Source: an uncultured Clostridia bacterium
Lineage (GTDB): Bacteria > Bacillota > Clostridia > RGIG6154
Length of the DNA stretch: 7,277 nucleotides
Assembly (NCBI GenBank): GCA_934457515.1
Contig: CAKSHV010000066.1
Location: 1 to 7,277 of the forward strand
Direction: 5' to 3'
The notes beneath the pieces were generated by a model. The model ran no database searches. It worked only from the letters and a program-made list of their open reading frames with translations, and had not been told where the DNA came from. Below are positions 6,901 through 7,277 of this stretch, piece by piece. Positions within the stretch are counted from its first letter, which is position 1. Every line of letters starts with the position of its first letter. A program made the position numbers and the translations under genes.

Positions 6901-7277
6901 GCCTCCTCCGATACAACTCTCTTTTCGCCCTCGCCGAAAGCCAGTTTAAACGAATAAACGCCTCTTTTTGCTGTTCCGTCCGATGCAAAAGTCAACTTAT
7001 CATCCGCAAATGATGCCGAAATGCCGCTCGGCGTATCTTTCATCCATTCAATCTGCGGAATTTCCTCCGCTTTTATATTTTTCGTAACAAGCGAATACGA
7101 AACCTCGCTGCCGGCTTCTTCAGAAAGCTCCGCCCCCAAATCGGTAATTGCAAGTTTGCGTTCATTGTTGCGCCGTGCAACAACCGTTTTTGCCGCAGCA
7201 TTGCCGGTTGTGTATTCATAGAAATTTTTAAAATTCGTACTGCTCTCATCATCAGACAGTCTTACAGAGGTACAGAC
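3975..7277 (-). CDS. Large modular surface protein with beta-helix and GLUG repeats (5' partial)
   Basis: The frame is open to the window edge (1100 residues visible), so the N-terminus, any signal peptide and the promoter lie outside. I number from the in-frame TTG at 7139, which is not the start; 46 more residues are visible before it. In order I see an Ig-like beta region (about 1-85); a module with FDTFDEALKNA and FTLDLNGYDV (101-148), typical of right-handed beta-helix surface proteins; a beta-rich region (240-375); a module from YTGSPQQLV to GEYTFQNYIKGNDGYMD (404-460) like Firmicutes Ig-like repeats; a second DALDEAV module (494-500) with short Ser/Gly-rich rungs (536-594); a HTHD...CACG linker (635-648); a DSDNDG acidic loop (655-660) leading into GLUG repeats (757-886); and a C-terminal domain with VLIVASYGG and MLWKSFETMIPLC (992-1047). 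No LPXTG motif or terminal membrane helix is visible. It is probably a secreted or surface protein of unknown ligand. Confidence 0.88.
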   Translation of the reverse strand, partial: VCTSVRLSDDESSTNFKNFYEYTTGNAAAKTVVARRNNERKLAITDLGAELSEEAGSEVSYSLVTKNIKAEEIPQIEWMKDTPSGISASFADDKLTFASDGTAKRGVYSFKLAFGEGEKRVVSEEAALSVGSYAAKIIRKNKPDAYFDTFDEALKNAALSENAGCRLLLFAPVSTKENIILDGDFTLDLNGYDVTCGALIMQNGAGVFGKGNIPVGKIGAGGKLGGGTYGILSTTDGKNICDHLIEDTFCIQKDDTDNNDKNVYWYDIAAVQSMANAVVRPISFKTDPVADVEAKVGEEIKIPINFHETPYYEKSAYNIDGFILINEDGSETKLAYGWLSDNFTKLDKTTEPWERYPVKDKTTTATLKYSMFPGIGAYKVCAVLSACLGEKKVEYNGIIYNLSAEKYVTKTEPFEIRIGVSRPGYIMPEPAVDLDGNVVMAWNIYSQYTYTGSPQQLVHSVPQIFNGVMMYRFGDSGEWTEEIPTATEPGEYTFQNYIKGNDGYMDIPMDDGRAVINSAVLEDNSGSALKDNKYFVRVSDALDEAVKKENEGKLLRLYYADRDGFALSGDTKIKLGLEHAATVSEISLAGAAQLEVEYGTVNKISLSGSAQLNVSGGTVKNLAATGKNARISGGTFENITALNGGLVSDLLADGYALQGTSGALVNMYTDKILQSVSVVPHTHDLGDIGTCACGYEVKAIDSDNDGFVEISTVEQLQWFAGQINSGKTLNAVLANDIDMGGKSAVIGTAANPFKGIFDGKGKTISNYALTVSDNKQGLFGVVNGGTVKNFSISGAITVDGNYTHIGGAVGIAKGGAVVSGIVSDVNISGTGVAKHVGGVAGSSESLSGSLTVEKCLYGGTINLPNASNCLGGILGYANENVTVLYCGFTGSITGAENGMVGGVLGYINNEKFGGLKNSFSAGYSSGAALIGTVRKCSDSVKNCVYSEGATPFIGSGAANHKAESVLEWSSGRAAYLLNGGLDNSYIWRQTLDKDAYPSFSGDRVYRSGKDSFTSEKPATFIFFDGSTVTAEQTDGACVLIVASYGGDRLIDVKKKEIAKDMAVTLEEMGLNQKNADRVCAMLWKSFETMIPLCETAKIGF
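4480..4871 (-). repeat. GLUG-type protein repeats within the surface protein
   Basis: Four GG-x-x-G units recur every 30-34 residues: HIGGAVGIA, HVGGVAGSS, CLGGILGYA and MVGGVLGYI, followed by a weaker ALIGTV. Each lies in a predicted beta rung of the kind found in GLUG-motif adhesin-like proteins. The copies have diverged in both DNA and protein, so they are old repeats rather than a recent expansion. Confidence 0.7.
5358..5534 (-). repeat. Short Ser/Gly-rich beta-helix rungs within the surface protein
   Basis: Three to four units of 17-18 residues follow one another: TVSEISLAGAAQLEVEYG, TVNKISLSGSAQLNVSGG, TVKNLAATGKNARISGG, then TFENITAL. The regular T-V-x-x-(I/L)-x-x-x-G pattern is what successive turns of a right-handed beta-helix look like. 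The first two units are the most alike. Confidence 0.65.

Overview
The window looks like a piece of a Clostridia (Bacillota) chromosome, probably from an uncultivated gut-type lineage. The reasons are moderate-to-low GC, strong AGGAGG-type ribosome binding sites with GTG/TTG starts, a consensus SigA promoter, and a GLUG/beta-helix surface protein whose C-terminal domain resembles those of Clostridia surface proteins. This assignment is by eye; no database was searched.

Every credible gene is on the minus strand, so the window reads from right to left. Positions 7277-3975 hold the C-terminal 1100 residues of a very large modular surface protein whose 5' end lies outside the window. It ends at a strong hairpin terminator (3932-3957).

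Positions 3974-3702 form a compact transcriptional boundary. It contains that terminator, a nested inverted repeat with a second hairpin and T-rich tail (3807-3881), and then a near-perfect SigA promoter (TTGACA, 17 nt, TACAAT; 3791-3763) with a leader of about 55 nt.

Positions 3701-34 are a tightly packed operon for a surface polysaccharide or glycoconjugate. In order it encodes a DegT-family PLP sugar aminotransferase, a monotopic phosphoglycosyl transferase (initiating sugar transferase), a TuaG-like family 2 glycosyltransferase and a TupA-like ATP-grasp protein. The genes abut, overlap by 8 bases, or are separated by a short gap, each with its own Shine-Dalgarno. The last 14 bases look like the start of a fifth gene, so the operon probably continues to the left.

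Taken together, the operon could make an amino sugar nucleotide (aminotransferase), load the first sugar phosphate onto undecaprenyl phosphate (phosphoglycosyl transferase), extend it (glycosyltransferase) and possibly decorate the glycan through an ATP-dependent ligation (ATP-grasp). The last step is inference. I see no CRISPR, tRNA, rRNA, transposase or phage gene. The most interesting points are the pairing of an aminotransferase with a TupA-like ATP-grasp enzyme, the structured boundary element, and three start codons that differ from the longest-ORF choice.
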